The notes under the pieces: model-generated | The model's input: the letters and a program-made list of their open reading frames with translations, nothing else | What the model was told of the DNA's origin: nothing | Database searches by the model: none | NCBI GenBank assembly: GCA_018267355.1 | Contig: JAFDYP010000033.1 | Location: forward strand, 1-15,431 | DNA length: 15,431 bases | Source of the DNA: Bacteroidota bacterium | Lineage (GTDB): Bacteria; Bacteroidota; Bacteroidia; Chitinophagales; LD1 | Direction of reading: 5' to 3' | Position numbers and translations under genes: made by a program | Shown: one piece after another, positions 14,202 through 15,431 of the stretch | How the letters are laid out: the number at the start of each line of letters is the position of its first letter | Position numbering within the stretch: the stretch's first letter is position 1

Positions 14202-15431
14202 ATGAATCTCACTGAGAATATACGCCTCGCTATGCGCGCCATACTGGGCAATAAGCTGCGCTCCGCCCTTACGCTTATGATCATCATATTTGGTATCATG
14301 GCTCTGATCGGTATCCTCACGGCTACCGAAGGTATCACGCAGTCCGTGGCTAATCTGAGCTCAGAGATGGGATCCAATACCTTTAGCATCAAAAATGAAG
14401 GACAGACCAGGCGCCGCCGCCGGCGTAAAGCTGTAGTGGCTAATCCTCCCATCACGCTGTTGCAGAGCCAGGAGTTTAAAAAGAACTATAAATATCCCGC
14501 CACGGTGGCCCGATCTACAGATGCCGATGGCGCTGCGGTGATCAAATATGAATCTCAAAAGACCAACCCTAATGTACGCGTCATGGGCGTGGATGATGAC
14601 TACCTGAAGGTAGCGGGATGGAGCATCCAGTCCGGACGCAATATGTCTAAATCAGAAATAGAAAATGGTCAGAACGTGATCCTGCTGGGAAAGGATGTAG
14701 TGGCCAAGATATTTCCCCCGCGAGAAGATCCGGTAGGCAAAATGGTGAACATAGGCAGCAGCAAGTATCGGGTCATAGGCCAGCTGGCCCCCAAAGGTGC
14801 CAGCCAGGTGAGCAATGACAATATGGCCATGATACCACTCATGACCGCCAAGCGAAATTTTGGAGATGATGCTACATCATATAATATCAGCGTGATGGTA
14901 GACAATACTACTGAGCTCAATCAGGCGGCAGATGAGGCAGAGGGAGTGTTTCGCACGGTGCGCAAGATCAGGCCGGGCGATGACCCGAACTTTGAGGTCT
15001 CGAAGAGCGACAAGATGGCCGAGCAGAATATGAATGTGCTGGGCAATGTCAGCATGGCGACAGTCGTGATAGGTATCCTGACCCTCATAGGCGCAGGCAT
15101 CGGCCTCATGAATATCATGCTGGTCAGTGTGAATGAACGTACACGCGAGATAGGTGTGAGCAAGGCGCTGGGCGCTACCAAGCGCGTGATACGCATACAG
15201 TTTCTCACCGAGTCTACTACCATCTGCATGATAGGCGGAGTGATAGGTATCATCATGGGTGTGCTAGTGGGCAACCTGGTAGTACTGGTGCTGCACTCTT
15301 CCTTTGTGATGCCCTGGCTGTGGATCTTCCTCGGGCTTACCTTTACTTTTATCATCGGTATGGCAGCAGGCATCTATCCTGCTATCCTCGCGTCCAACCT
15401 GGACCCGGTAGAGGCGCTCCGCTATGAGTAG
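14202..15431 (+). CDS. MacB/FtsX-type ABC transporter permease
   Basis: This 409-residue inner-membrane protein is the permease of a MacB-type ABC system, a class that couples cytoplasmic ATP hydrolysis to movement of a periplasmic domain, to export substrates or release lipoproteins. I chose the ATG at 14202 because it opens with MNLTENIRLAMRAILGNKLRS, the usual family start. The frame is open further upstream from a GTG at 14106, but that overlaps yjbQ and adds a polar stretch. The layout is TM1 (about 22-42), a periplasmic MacB core (about 43-285), TM2 (about 287-309), the cytoplasmic coupling segment VNERTREIGVSKALGATK (about 310-327), TM3 (about 338-365), TM4 (about 370-392) and the closing YPAILASNLDPVEALRYE. 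A run of six arginines and a lysine at residues 70-76 is unusual. No ATPase gene lies upstream; it may follow beyond the window, since the stop is its last codon. Confidence 0.9.
   Translation: MNLTENIRLAMRAILGNKLRSALTLMIIIFGIMALIGILTATEGITQSVANLSSEMGSNTFSIKNEGQTRRRRRRKAVVANPPITLLQSQEFKKNYKYPATVARSTDADGAAVIKYESQKTNPNVRVMGVDDDYLKVAGWSIQSGRNMSKSEIENGQNVILLGKDVVAKIFPPREDPVGKMVNIGSSKYRVIGQLAPKGASQVSNDNMAMIPLMTAKRNFGDDATSYNISVMVDNTTELNQAADEAEGVFRTVRKIRPGDDPNFEVSKSDKMAEQNMNVLGNVSMATVVIGILTLIGAGIGLMNIMLVSVNERTREIGVSKALGATKRVIRIQFLTESTTICMIGGVIGIIMGVLVGNLVVLVLHSSFVMPWLWIFLGLTFTFIIGMAAGIYPAILASNLDPVEALRYE

Noticed and set aside
1..15431. CRISPR array, tRNA, rRNA, insertion sequence or phage genes
   Set aside because: No regularly spaced repeats, transposase or integrase motifs, or recognisable structural RNA sequence seen on either strand.

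Overview
The window looks like ordinary chromosome from a member of the Bacteroidota, probably in or near the Chitinophagales or Sphingobacteriales. Four things point there. Two secreted proteins end in type IX secretion (T9SS, Por secretion) sorting domains. There is an OmpP1/FadL-type outer-membrane protein of the form common in this phylum. The aconitase is the short, mitochondrial-like type. Gene starts lack a clear Shine-Dalgarno sequence, and at least one promoter resembles the Bacteroidota -33/-7 pattern. The placement is inference from family types; no rRNA or tRNA gene is present to confirm it.

Layout. Positions 160-3117 (+) hold a low-complexity secreted Tyr/Gly-rich protein followed by an OmpP1/FadL-type porin. 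These converge on a minus-strand block. In transcription order that block is an HU protein (8559-8284) with a strong terminator, a GT-C-like membrane glycosyltransferase (8173-6620), and two related T9SS-exported proteins (6553-4670 and 4573-3122) separated by a terminator. A small putative lipoprotein (8850-9071, +) diverges from HU and ends 2 bases short of the recG stop. The next minus-strand block is yjbQ (14114-13704), aconitase (13539-11263) with a terminator, and recG (11176-9074). The last gene (14202-15431, +) is a MacB/FtsX-type ABC permease that diverges from yjbQ and ends exactly at the window edge.

How the genes relate. Five or six products act at or beyond the cell envelope: the Tyr/Gly-rich protein, porin, two T9SS cargo proteins, lipoprotein and permease, plus the membrane glycosyltransferase. 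HU, RecG, aconitase and YjbQ are housekeeping genes with no evident functional link to them. I see no mobile element, CRISPR array, tRNA or rRNA, and no convincing new multi-gene system. The features most worth following up are a four-cysteine Ig-like module repeated within and between the two T9SS cargo proteins, two genes whose only plausible start is TTG, the Tyr/Gly-rich secreted protein, the orphan small lipoprotein with a repeat-bearing promoter region, and a hexa-arginine tract in the permease.
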